This document shows positions 1 through 5,179 of a stretch of 31,183 bases of DNA, piece after piece (the first letter of the stretch is position 1; each line of letters starts with the position of its first letter). Under the pieces are notes generated by a model. It did no database searches. It was not told the DNA's origin and saw only the letters and a program-made list of their open reading frames with translations. The stretch is from a virus: the IMG/VR virus record IMGVR_UViG_3300025769_000515, positions 1 to 31,183 of that record; one strand, written 5' to 3'. The position numbers and the translations under genes were made by a program.

Positions 1-451
1 ATAACATTTCTTTATCTGTAAGTGTTTTAATTCCAAAAGGTAAATAGTATTCATAGTTATTACCAACCATTTCACAAACACCCTTAAAAGAACGTTGAGC
101 GTAATACTCGCCTTGTTCTGTATCAAAATCTAATACATACTTATCGGCTTCTCTACATGAAACTATATTAGGAAAATACTCATTTGCATTACCACCAATG
201 TAAGAAGCCGCAACAGCTCTTTTAAAAAATGATTTTTTAGATTTTTGAGGTGCTACTATTGCACTCATTTCACCATAAGTAAAAGTAGCGTTTAAATAAC
301 TCTTATCTTTATAATCGTGATGACCTATACCTAAAGCAATTGGTGGTGCTTGTATTTCTTTATTAACATCAACAAAACATTCTTTATATGCTTTATCAAA
401 ATCAAATTTACTTTCGTTATTATTAAAATCTTCTAATTTTAGTTTTTCCAT
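1..451 (-). CDS. RecA/DnaB-type AAA ATPase, probable replicative helicase (5' part only)
   Basis: I translated this from the ATG at 451; 150 codons are visible before the left edge. The segment APQKSKKS (residues 67-74) sits where a Walker A loop is expected, after a short strand (EMSAIV). It is degenerate, lacking the usual second glycine, as in some phage RecA/DnaB-like ATPases. The segment YVLDFDTEQ (105-113), followed by YAQRS, resembles the strand and acidic residues after the Walker A helix in AAA_25/RepA-like helicases. It is the last gene reached by the early replication operon, which fits a helicase or recombination ATPase. The C-terminus is missing; the right-edge fragment at 31059-31183 may be its end if the genome is circular. 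ATPase class is fairly secure, exact role is inferred. Confidence 0.65.
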   Translation of the reverse strand, partial: MEKLKLEDFNNNESKFDFDKAYKECFVDVNKEIQAPPIALGIGHHDYKDKSYLNATFTYGEMSAIVAPQKSKKSFFKRAVAASYIGGNANEYFPNIVSCREADKYVLDFDTEQGEYYAQRSFKGVCEMVGNNYEYYLPFGIKTLTDKEML

Positions 452-467
452 ATTATTAATTTAAAGT

Positions 468-485
468 CGAACATTAAAACGTTCG
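468..485 (-). promoter_or_regulatory. Small hairpin in the leader of the ATPase gene
   Basis: CGAAC (468-472) and GTTCG (481-485) form a perfect 5-bp stem with an 8-nt loop, 17 nt upstream of the ATPase start. The loop and arm contain the 10-mer CATTAAAACG (472-481), which recurs at 504-513 and at 30812-30821, each time in non-coding DNA upstream of a minus-strand gene. It could be an operator or an mRNA leader structure. Confidence 0.3.
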
Positions 486-491
486 ATAACA

Positions 492-536
492 GTTGCTATA
501 AATCATTAAAACGATTCTTATCTTTGTGTTAGCAAC
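492..536. repeat. GTTGCTA / TAGCAAC inverted repeat, intergenic
   Basis: GTTGCTA at 492-498 and TAGCAAC at 530-536 are perfect inverted copies separated by 31 nt. The same heptamer pair recurs, extended to 9 bp, inside the neighbouring gene at 683-720. Four alternating copies in about 230 bp suggest a protein binding site series or a mobile hairpin. Confidence 0.4.
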
Positions 537-539
537 CAT

Positions 540-773
540 TTAATAAGGCTCGTTGTTCTTAATTGCTCTCATCCATTCTTTACACTCAAACCTTACTTTA
601 TTTTGTTCATCTTCACTTAGTAAACCAAAATCGTGTCTGTAACTAAGACAAACATTATCAATGAACTTTTGGTCAGAAAAACGGTTGCTAACACTGTGTA
701 TAGTGCATTTTTTAGCAACCATATCTTCTATCATTTTTACAAATTTCTTTCCTTTACTGCTTCCGTTTAACAT
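540..773 (-). CDS. Hypothetical protein, 77 aa
   Basis: I do not recognise this family. It is a small, charged, soluble-looking protein with no membrane segment, lying between the DnaD-like gene and the ATPase gene and read in the same direction, so it is probably part of the early replication operon. The ATG at 773 is the only sensible start; a 37-nt gap separates it from the upstream gene. Its coding sequence contains a 9-bp inverted repeat (683-691 with 712-720), so the mRNA can fold there. Function unknown. Confidence 0.55.
   Translation of the reverse strand: MLNGSSKGKKFVKMIEDMVAKKCTIHSVSNRFSDQKFIDNVCLSYRHDFGLLSEDEQNKVRFECKEWMRAIKNNEPY
683..720. repeat. 9-bp inverted repeat with nested 4-bp stem
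   Basis: GGTTGCTAA (683-691) and TTAGCAACC (712-720) are perfect inverted copies. Immediately inside the first arm, CACT (692-695) pairs with AGTG (702-705) around GTGTAT. The whole forms a 38-nt hairpin with a one-sided bulge. It lies within a coding region yet shares its arms with the intergenic repeat at 492-536. Confidence 0.45.
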
Positions 774-810
774 ATCTATTTAGTTTAAAAACGCACCATA
801 CACTCGTCCG

Positions 811-1590
811 TTATTCTTTTTTATCACCGTAAAGATATTTATTTTTATCGTTATACGCTTGTAAATACCTCTCAAATTCTTTTAAAAAATGCACTGGCGT
901 TGTTCTTAGCGTGTCAATTCCTTTAGGCATTATCTGTTGTTTAAAAAGCCCTAGCATTGCATTATGTATTTCTTCTTGCGTATAAGCGTTACTAATTTCT
1001 TTAAACTGTTCTCTTGAATCATTGCTAGAAAGTCTTTTAACATGACTTGGTTTTTTAAGTATTTTAAATCTTAACTTATTCCAATCTTTTAAGAATGTTT
1101 CTAATTGATAAATTGTTTTACTTTCTATTTCATCTTCTATTTCATCTTCATATTCTACTTCATATTCTACTTCTATTTTTCGAACCCCTGCGAACCCATT
1201 GCAAAGGGTTTCAAACCCTTGTTTTGTTTCTTGTAACTTATTGACGCCCTTTATTTTAAGTTTTTTAGGTAATTCATTATAAGTTCTTATTGCTGATTTC
1301 ATCATATTAAAGTTATAATTTTGATGCTTTAAGAAATTAAGCAATAAAACCCTGTTTTCAGCATATTTGATTTTATTTTTAACTTCAAATTCTTTTAGGT
1401 ATTTTTCAATATCTTTCACAATTATACCAGTTTCAAAAGACACCTTTCTTAATGAAATCTCATAAACCCCTAACATATTTGTTTTTTCGTTAGTAACTAA
1501 GTAAATAAATAAAAGTTTAGCTGACGGTTCTAATAATTCAAACCACGTATCTGACCATATTGCAGTATTTAAACTTCTTAATTTACTCAT
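811..1590 (-). CDS. Phage replication protein with N-terminal winged helix (DnaD/replisome-organiser-like)
   Basis: The N-terminal 70 residues (SLNTAIWSDTWFELL, then KLLFIYLVTN and GVYEISLRKVSFETG) match the winged-helix domain found at the start of phage replisome organisers and DnaD-like proteins: short helices, a wing, then a second helix bundle. Residues about 140-160 are an acidic linker, and the C-terminal part (160-259) is helical and charged, suited to binding helicase or DNA. In the known family such proteins recruit the replicative helicase to the origin. The gene overlaps the upstream nuclease gene by 4 nt (ATGA), so the two are translationally coupled. The DnaD-like assignment is from pattern only. 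Confidence 0.65.
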   Translation of the reverse strand: MSKLRSLNTAIWSDTWFELLEPSAKLLFIYLVTNEKTNMLGVYEISLRKVSFETGIIVKDIEKYLKEFEVKNKIKYAENRVLLLNFLKHQNYNFNMMKSAIRTYNELPKKLKIKGVNKLQETKQGFETLCNGFAGVRKIEVEYEVEYEDEIEDEIESKTIYQLETFLKDWNKLRFKILKKPSHVKRLSSNDSREQFKEISNAYTQEEIHNAMLGLFKQQIMPKGIDTLRTTPVHFLKEFERYLQAYNDKNKYLYGDKKE

Positions 1591-2051
1591 GATAATTTGT
1601 TTTTAAATCCACTTTCAGTTAGCTTATATCCTGATTCATAATTGAAAGAAATACCCTCAAAATTATAACTATAAGAATAATTAATAATGTTTTCCATAAA
1701 ATCATCTAAAAAAATATAATCACTAACAGTGTCTATTTCTCTACCTATTAAAACCATTCTTATTTCAACAAAACCACTAAAGTTTCTGTAATTCACATAT
1801 TCTCTAATGCCTTTAGCATACCTAAGACATTGCAAAAAAGCAGAAATACCAGCCTTATCTTTTTTAAGTTCGTAAACCGTTATATGTAAAATCCTACCCT
1901 CTCTTACCACAGTAACAATATCTGCAACTCCATAGTTTCCTATCCTTAGTTGTCTATATTTTTTACCAAGTATAGAAAGACCTCTATCTCTTAGCTTTTC
2001 ATTATCTGTGGTGAATATGATTTCTTCCAAATCTTTCTCTAATATATTCAT
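1587..2051 (-). CDS. PD-(D/E)XK-like nuclease, 154 aa
   Basis: The core reads YGVADIVTV (D44) then ITVYELKK (E61, K63), the spacing of the D...ExK catalytic signature of PD-(D/E)XK nucleases, with the strand-strand-helix order expected around it (helix at 68-85). Typical members are phage-encoded endonucleases, resolvases or restriction-like enzymes. It is the first gene downstream of the structured RNA at 2070-2155 and overlaps the next gene by ATGA. Its start is the ATG at 2051. It might process replication intermediates alongside the Rad52-like and SSB-like proteins; the substrate is unknown. Confidence 0.55.
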   Translation of the reverse strand: MNILEKDLEEIIFTTDNEKLRDRGLSILGKKYRQLRIGNYGVADIVTVVREGRILHITVYELKKDKAGISAFLQCLRYAKGIREYVNYRNFSGFVEIRMVLIGREIDTVSDYIFLDDFMENIINYSYSYNFEGISFNYESGYKLTESGFKNKLS

Positions 2052-2069
2052 ACATTCCGTATTTAAATT

Positions 2070-2155
2070 ATAAAACCCCTTTACCGTTCGGGATGCAGCC
2101 TACTAAGTAAAAGGGTTTAACCAATATTTTTATGTAAGTTTCTGCATCAAACTTG
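2070..2155 (-). ncRNA. Candidate ~85-nt kissing-loop small RNA (or structured 5' leader)
   Basis: Read on the minus strand from just after the promoter at 2159-2189. Hairpin A: AAGTTT (2154-2149), loop GATGCAG (2148-2142), AAACTT (2141-2136), a 6-bp perfect stem with a 7-nt loop at the predicted 5' end. Hairpin B: AAACCCTTTTAC (2118-2107) with GTAAAGGGGTTT (2084-2073), a 12-bp stem that is complete only in the minus-strand RNA because one pair is U-G, followed by U-rich sequence. The 22-nt loop of B contains CTGCATC (2098-2092), the exact complement of the whole loop of A. Promoter, paired loops and a terminator-like stem make a small RNA plausible. Alternatively it is the leader of the nuclease gene that starts 19 nt after stem B. 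Confidence 0.6.
2073..2118 (-). terminator. Terminator-like 12-bp stem-loop
   Basis: The 12-bp stem (2107-2118 with 2073-2084, loop 22 nt) is followed on the minus strand by TTTTATAATTT. It lies between the SSB-like gene and the nuclease gene, so it could attenuate the early operon as well as end the small RNA. The U-tract is interrupted, so termination may be partial. Confidence 0.45.
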
Positions 2156-2158
2156 TTG

Positions 2159-2189
2159 CAAATATACAACTATTTTTTAAAACGGCAAA
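2159..2189 (-). promoter_or_regulatory. Bacteroidota-type promoter TTTG-N19-TATATTTG
   Basis: On the minus strand TTTG (2189-2186) is followed by exactly 19 nt and then TATATTTG (2166-2159). This is an exact match to the Bacteroidota housekeeping promoter (TTG-N19-TAnnTTTG). Transcription would start near 2154, at the first base of hairpin A. The promoter overlaps the 3' end of the SSB-like gene. Confidence 0.75.
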
Positions 2190-2542
2190 TCATTATCTTC
2201 ATTTTCTCCAATAGGTTCTAATATATTATCTATAACCTTAGCAGCTTCTTTAACAGCATCTTCAGCCTTAAATACTTTCCATGCTTCAATAGTATTAAAA
2301 TATTTTGTTTCGCCCTCTTTATTAGTCCACTCGCGACCTCTTAGGTTAATACTAACATTAACAACATCACCAACCTTATTGTATTTAATAACGTTATCTG
2401 CTTTATCTTTGTTAGACTGTAATTGAATAGTCTGAGGATATTGCTCTTTAGTTTTTACAACCCATTCTACACAAGTAAAATCTTTGTTAGGAAATGTTTT
2501 TAATTCTCCTATTTTAATAATTTCTACATTTTTTAATTCCAT
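2177..2542 (-). CDS. Single-stranded-DNA-binding-like OB-fold protein (DUF3127)
   Basis: The protein has the features of DUF3127, an SSB-like family common in Bacteroidota and their phages: a strand-rich core with VEWVVKTKEQYPQTIQLQ, then VGDVVNVSINLRGREW and KYFNTIEAWKV. The acidic tail ends in DLPF, like the C-terminal acidic tip (DDxPF) by which bacterial SSB recruits partner proteins. In the early operon it most likely coats ssDNA during phage replication and Rad52-type annealing. It sits between the DnaA-like gene (2-nt gap) and the structured RNA. Family assignment is strong, the precise role inferred. Confidence 0.8.
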   Translation of the reverse strand: MELKNVEIIKIGELKTFPNKDFTCVEWVVKTKEQYPQTIQLQSNKDKADNVIKYNKVGDVVNVSINLRGREWTNKEGETKYFNTIEAWKVFKAEDAVKEAAKVIDNILEPIGENEDNDLPF

Positions 2543-2544
2543 TT

Positions 2545-2970
2545 TTATTTATTTATTAATTGTTTGTAATTACTACGTGTTTTTAACATTCTTACATAAG
2601 GGTCTAAACGTGTTTCTTTAAACTCTAATATATCTTTCTCGTTTATCCAGCTAGGAAGCGTTAAAACATTTATATTATTATCTACAACTTTTTCTGGTTC
2701 AACAACACCTAATTTTAATAATATTTTATTATAAACGTTTTTATATTTTTTTATTTTTAAATCACCTTCTATTTTACTAAGTGCAAAATTCATAGAACAA
2801 TGTCTTTGATTAACAGCTTTAGCTATTGAATTATTTGAACTAAAAGAAAGCTCTTTTGCTATTTTATAATACATATATCTGCATATAACAACATATTGTA
2901 TTCTTGTTTTTTTAGTTATATCAACACCAGAAACATCGTTAACGGCTTTTATAATTTCATTTAATTTCAT
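2545..2970 (-). CDS. DnaA domain-IV-like DNA-binding protein without ATPase domain
   Basis: Residues 20-72 align by eye with the C-terminal DNA-binding domain of DnaA. They contain TRIQYVVICRYMYYKIAKEL, corresponding to the R..v..R.iamYl..el helix, a basic turn, then NQRHCSMNFALSKIE, corresponding to the DHSTV signature helix (the D is replaced by R-H-C-S). DnaA uses this helix-turn-helix to bind origin boxes. The AAA+ module is absent, so this protein cannot act as a full initiator. It may bind the phage origin, compete with host DnaA, or load the DnaD-like protein. The ATG at 2970 overlaps the stop of the upstream 32-aa ORF (ATGA). Confidence 0.65.
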   Translation of the reverse strand: MKLNEIIKAVNDVSGVDITKKTRIQYVVICRYMYYKIAKELSFSSNNSIAKAVNQRHCSMNFALSKIEGDLKIKKYKNVYNKILLKLGVVEPEKVVDNNINVLTLPSWINEKDILEFKETRLDPYVRMLKTRSNYKQLINK

Positions 2971-3065
2971 TTTCTGTATTTATGTATTTTTCTAAACCAT
3001 TTATTAATACTCTTTGTGCAATTTGGATTCCATGTCTTAGGAACTACTATCTTTTGTATTTTCAT
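2967..3065 (-). CDS. Tiny basic protein, 32 aa
   Basis: A short ORF read from the ATG at 3065 to a TGA that overlaps the DnaA-like start codon (ATGA). The product is rich in K, R and W, with no acidic residues that I see, so it may bind nucleic acid. The gene fills the gap between its neighbours exactly, which is the main support. Family unknown. Confidence 0.5.
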   Translation of the reverse strand: MKIQKIVVPKTWNPNCTKSINKWFRKIHKYRK

Positions 3066-3067
3066 AG

Positions 3068-3367
3068 TTATTCGTTTTTAAGTTGATTCTGTATGCTTAT
3101 TAAAGTTGATTTAATCACCTCTAATATCTTGCGTGATTCTCTTAGTTCTGGATGCTTTTCATCCGCTTCAACTTTAGCCGCTGCATTAGATTTATTCGAT
3201 AAATATACAATACTATTCCATTCTTTATAGCTTTCTATGCTAATATTTGTGTATTCATATTGCAAACCTATTAACTTTCTTTGCATCATTAAAAGTGTTT
3301 CAGTACTTAAATACTCATCACTTCTATAAGTTTCTATTATATCAACTAAGTCCATTATGATTATCAT
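3068..3367 (-). CDS. Hypothetical helical protein, about 95-99 aa
   Basis: I do not recognise it with certainty. It looks all-helical with a C-terminal coiled-coil region (residues 55-98, charged with regular hydrophobic spacing), as in small phage proteins near recombination genes. Two starts are possible: ATG at 3367 overlaps the upstream gene by 26 nt; ATG at 3355 (beginning MDLVDII) overlaps by 14 nt and is more likely. It lies in the early operon next to the Rad52-like gene, so a replication or recombination accessory role is a guess from position only. Confidence 0.55.
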   Translation of the reverse strand: MIIIMDLVDIIETYRSDEYLSTETLLMMQRKLIGLQYEYTNISIESYKEWNSIVYLSNKSNAAAKVEADEKHPELRESRKILEVIKSTLISIQNQLKNE

Positions 3368-3572
3368 TTATATAACGCTCTAACTGTAAAGTAGCGTTAT
3401 TTTTAATTTTAAGTAGGTTTTTATACGATTTATCCTCTTTTAGGTGGTCTACGTTAGGAAACTTTTTATAATGCGTTAGAGAGCTTCCTAATAAGTTTTC
3501 TAATGTTTTAATTAAATTATACTCAATTAAATCATTATCTTCAATCTTAACTGTAAAGTTTATTTTTCTCAT
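3342..3572 (-). CDS. Hypothetical protein, 76 aa
   Basis: Small charged protein with no recognisable domain. It is placed directly downstream of the Rad52-like gene (2-nt gap), in the same direction and overlapping the next gene, so it is translated as part of the early operon. Predicted helical with a basic centre (roughly residues 35-60). Function unknown. Confidence 0.5.
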   Translation of the reverse strand: MRKINFTVKIEDNDLIEYNLIKTLENLLGSSLTHYKKFPNVDHLKEDKSYKNLLKIKNNATLQLERYINDNHNGLS

Positions 3573-3574
3573 GG

Positions 3575-4057
3575 TTATTTACTTAAAGCGTTGCACCATT
3601 TACTAATATCATCACCGTAAACAAATCTACCAGTCTTTTCAGAATATGGCAACCATTTATTCTGTTGATTCTGTTTAGTAGGAAGTTTAATAATATCTTT
3701 AGAATATAAAAATCTACCAATACCCCACATAACAGCAGCACGTTTAAAAGCATCTGACGCCTCGCCTTTTTGTTTTTCAACTTGGCTTTCAGTGCCGCAG
3801 TCTGACTTCCAACACCAAAAACGCTTCATTTCCATATTATCTTTTACGAATGTATGTGTATTTATACCAATGCTACAAAATAAGTTTCCCTTATGTTCTT
3901 CAAATTTACATTGCCAGTTTTCAGAACCAACAACTTCATCTAATAAATCTTGTACTTGTCTGCTGTCTATGTATGCCACACATGATGCACCGTATTGATT
4001 TGCACTTTGTACACGCCACTTAAATGGTATTTCTTTTTTTAATTCTTCTAAATTCAT
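3575..4057 (-). CDS. Rad52/Rad22-family single-strand annealing protein
   Basis: The order of motifs fits the Rad52_Rad22 family of phage annealing proteins: PFKWRVQ near the start, VAYIDSRQVQDLLDEVVG (residues about 27-44), then NWQCKF, and the diagnostic KGEASDAFKRAAVMWGIGR followed by FLYS (about 97-119). These proteins bind ssDNA as rings and anneal complementary strands during phage recombination. It works next to the SSB-like protein in the same operon. At 160 aa it is of normal length for the phage branch. The start ATG at 4057 overlaps the stop of the 48-aa ORF upstream (ATGA). Confidence 0.85.
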   Translation of the reverse strand: MNLEELKKEIPFKWRVQSANQYGASCVAYIDSRQVQDLLDEVVGSENWQCKFEEHKGNLFCSIGINTHTFVKDNMEMKRFWCWKSDCGTESQVEKQKGEASDAFKRAAVMWGIGRFLYSKDIIKLPTKQNQQNKWLPYSEKTGRFVYGDDISKWCNALSK

Positions 4058-4200
4058 CTTAATATGTTTTTAATTTGGTTTAATAAATATTTTAAAAAAC
4101 TTTGTTTGTTTTTTGGTTCTGAATAATAAGGGCTATAAAGTGTTTTTATATTTCCTTTTTTATCATAGGTTATTTCTACACCTGTGTTTAATCTTTTCAT
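4054..4200 (-). CDS. Small hypothetical protein, 48 aa
   Basis: ORF from ATG 4200 to a TGA that overlaps the Rad52-like start by ATGA. The N-terminal half is basic and the C-terminus helical. It fills an otherwise empty 147-nt gap in a tightly packed operon, and the overlap argues for translation. No family recognised. Confidence 0.5.
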   Translation of the reverse strand: MKRLNTGVEITYDKKGNIKTLYSPYYSEPKNKQSFLKYLLNQIKNILR

Positions 4201-4204
4201 ATTA

Positions 4205-4465
4205 TTAAATATTAGTATTCCATTTTCTTAATGTTTCCGCTTTACCTTTTATATAGTTAGTTCTACTTTCAATAAACGCATCAACTATAAAAACTTTAGT
4301 GCATGGTTTACTACGGTCTATTATAACATTGTTATTACCATGTTGTAGCTTGTATATGTTTAAGTCAGTTTCATCATTGATTTGTCTTAATGCGTCTGTA
4401 TTAGGTAGTGGTAATAAATCGCTTCTAAAAACGTCTTTATTAAATTGCAGTTGGTTTATTTTCAT
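4205..4465 (-). CDS. Hypothetical protein, 86 aa
   Basis: Soluble mixed alpha/beta protein without a recognised motif. It belongs to the early operon: the upstream ORF overlaps its start by 29 nt, and a 4-nt gap separates it from the following 48-aa ORF. The ATG at 4465 is used because the next in-frame methionine would remove most of the protein. Function unknown. Confidence 0.5.
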   Translation of the reverse strand: MKINQLQFNKDVFRSDLLPLPNTDALRQINDETDLNIYKLQHGNNNVIIDRSKPCTKVFIVDAFIESRTNYIKGKAETLRKWNTNI

Positions 4466-4553
4466 TTCTTGTAAATGTTTTAGACCATTGGTCTTTAATT
4501 AATAATTCGTTTACTAATCTTTCTATTTGTTTTTCTTCGTAAGTAGTTTTCAT
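4437..4553 (-). CDS. Tiny hypothetical protein, 38 aa
   Basis: ORF from ATG 4553 to TAA at 4437-4439. It is highly charged with an amphipathic helix in the first 25 residues. It starts 3 nt after the HTH gene ends and overlaps the next gene by 29 nt, as many small phage operon genes do. The support is positional only. Confidence 0.4.
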
Positions 4554-4555
4554 AA

Positions 4556-4789
4556 TTAATAGTCTTTTATTTCAATTATATCTTTTACATCACAATCACA
4601 TATTTCAGCGATTTTAAAAACGGTGTTAAATCCTTTTGGAACATCACCCCTTTCCCAGTTTGATAAAGTAGTGTAGTTAAACGTACCACCAATTTTATCT
4701 ATTAACTTTTTTCTAGTTAGCTTTTCATTGTTCTTAGATTTGTAAATAGCTAACGCTTTATCTACATCTATTTTAATTTGTTTTGCCAT
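4556..4789 (-). CDS. Cro/CI-type helix-turn-helix regulator, 77 aa
   Basis: The layout is that of a single HTH_XRE domain: a first helix (VDKALAIYKSK), then LTRKKLIDKIGG and NYTTLSNWERGD, where NWERG is the usual end of the recognition helix, followed by VFKIAEICDCDVKDII, matching the typical fourth and fifth helices. There is no dimerisation or protease domain, so it resembles Cro or a small repressor. As the second gene of the early operon, it may bind the palindromes at 5019-5039 or 5039-5060 beside the early promoter; that is inference. The acidic, cysteine-containing C-terminus is short. Confidence 0.75.
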   Translation of the reverse strand: MAKQIKIDVDKALAIYKSKNNEKLTRKKLIDKIGGTFNYTTLSNWERGDVPKGFNTVFKIAEICDCDVKDIIEIKDY

Positions 4790-4790
4790 G

Positions 4791-4964
4791 TTAGTATTTT
4801 AAAGTTGCATATATAGCCCCCAATCTGAATAGTTCTGAGTTATAATAATATTCTATTGTTGCTATTCCGTTACTCCATTCTATTAATTTAACTTTTAATA
4901 AGTCACACGCTTTTTTTAACGCGTCTATCTCTTCTGGTTTGATAATTAATTCAATTTGTTTCAT
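4791..4964 (-). CDS. Small hypothetical protein, 57 aa; first gene of the early operon
   Basis: ORF from ATG 4964 to TAA at 4791, ending 1 nt before the HTH gene. The N-terminal half forms a basic amphipathic helix (KPEEIDALKKACDLL) and the remainder looks like short strands. It starts about 18 nt downstream of the predicted transcription start of the early promoter at 4988-5017, which makes it the first translated gene. No family recognised. Confidence 0.55.
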   Translation of the reverse strand: MKQIELIIKPEEIDALKKACDLLKVKLIEWSNGIATIEYYYNSELFRLGAIYATLKY

Positions 4965-4987
4965 AATATTAAGTTTTAATTATATTA

Positions 4988-5017
4988 CAATATTACAAAA
5001 ACTTTTTTAATTATCAA
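4988..5017 (-). promoter_or_regulatory. Early promoter, TTG-N19-TAATATTG
   Basis: On the minus strand TTG (5017-5015) is followed by 19 nt and TAATATTG (4995-4988), one base off the Bacteroidota TAnnTTTG element. It is placed upstream of the whole replication operon with no competing gene. The predicted start near 4982 leaves a leader of about 18 nt. Confidence 0.6.
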
Positions 5018-5018
5018 A

Positions 5019-5039
5019 ATATATTTGTATAAAATATAT
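5019..5039. promoter_or_regulatory. Candidate operator next to the early promoter
   Basis: ATATATTT (5019-5026) and AAATATAT (5032-5039) are perfect inverted repeats with a 5-nt spacer, immediately upstream of the -33 element. The size suits a Cro/CI-type dimer site. The AT richness makes chance palindromes more likely, so confidence is limited. Confidence 0.35.
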
Positions 5040-5060
5040 GGAATATTTGAGATTATTCCA
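5039..5060. promoter_or_regulatory. TGGAATA / TATTCCA inverted repeat
   Basis: TGGAATA (5039-5045) and TATTCCA (5054-5060), spacer 8 nt, followed on the plus strand by TTTTT. It could be a second operator half-pair or a weak plus-strand terminator. It lies between the early promoter and the main minus-strand terminator. Confidence 0.35.
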
Positions 5061-5072
5061 TTTTTAAGGCAT

Positions 5073-5105
5073 AAAAAAAGGCGCAATAAATAAATATCAC
5101 GCCTT
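5073..5105 (-). terminator. Strong rho-independent terminator closing the lysis operon
   Basis: On the minus strand AAGGCG (5105-5100), a 16-nt loop, CGCCTT (5083-5078), then a run of seven T (5079-5073). The stem is GC-rich against an AT-rich background. It ends transcription arriving from the lysis genes and from the promoter at 5149-5179. Confidence 0.8.
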
Positions 5106-5145
5106 GCTATTAACCAAAATTAAATCTATGAAAAAAATCTTACCA
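5073..5145 (-). ncRNA. Candidate ~70-nt small RNA
   Basis: A perfect promoter at 5149-5179 predicts a start near 5144 and the terminator at 5073-5105 ends the transcript, giving about 70 nt. The minus strand has no start codon with a useful ORF in this stretch. The architecture, with identical promoter elements and a terminal hairpin, parallels the element at 2070-2155. The upstream half is U- and A-rich and has no strong internal stem that I can see. Confidence 0.45.
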
Positions 5146-5148
5146 CTT

Positions 5149-5179
5149 CAAATATATAACTTTTTATTTAAATTACAAA
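5149..5179 (-). promoter_or_regulatory. Bacteroidota-type promoter TTTG-N19-TATATTTG
   Basis: TTTG (5179-5176), exactly 19 nt, then TATATTTG (5156-5149) on the minus strand, identical in both boxes and spacing to the promoter at 2159-2189. It overlaps the stop codon of the metallophosphoesterase gene, and only a terminator follows within 80 nt, so it must serve a short RNA or readthrough. Confidence 0.7.

Noticed and set aside
3583-3780. 65-aa ORF on the minus strand within the Rad52-like gene
   Set aside because: Another frame of a gene with clear family motifs; no own start context.
5111-5171. 19-codon plus-strand ORF in the gap before the phosphoesterase gene
   Set aside because: Too short, no promoter or family, and it opposes a well-supported minus-strand promoter.
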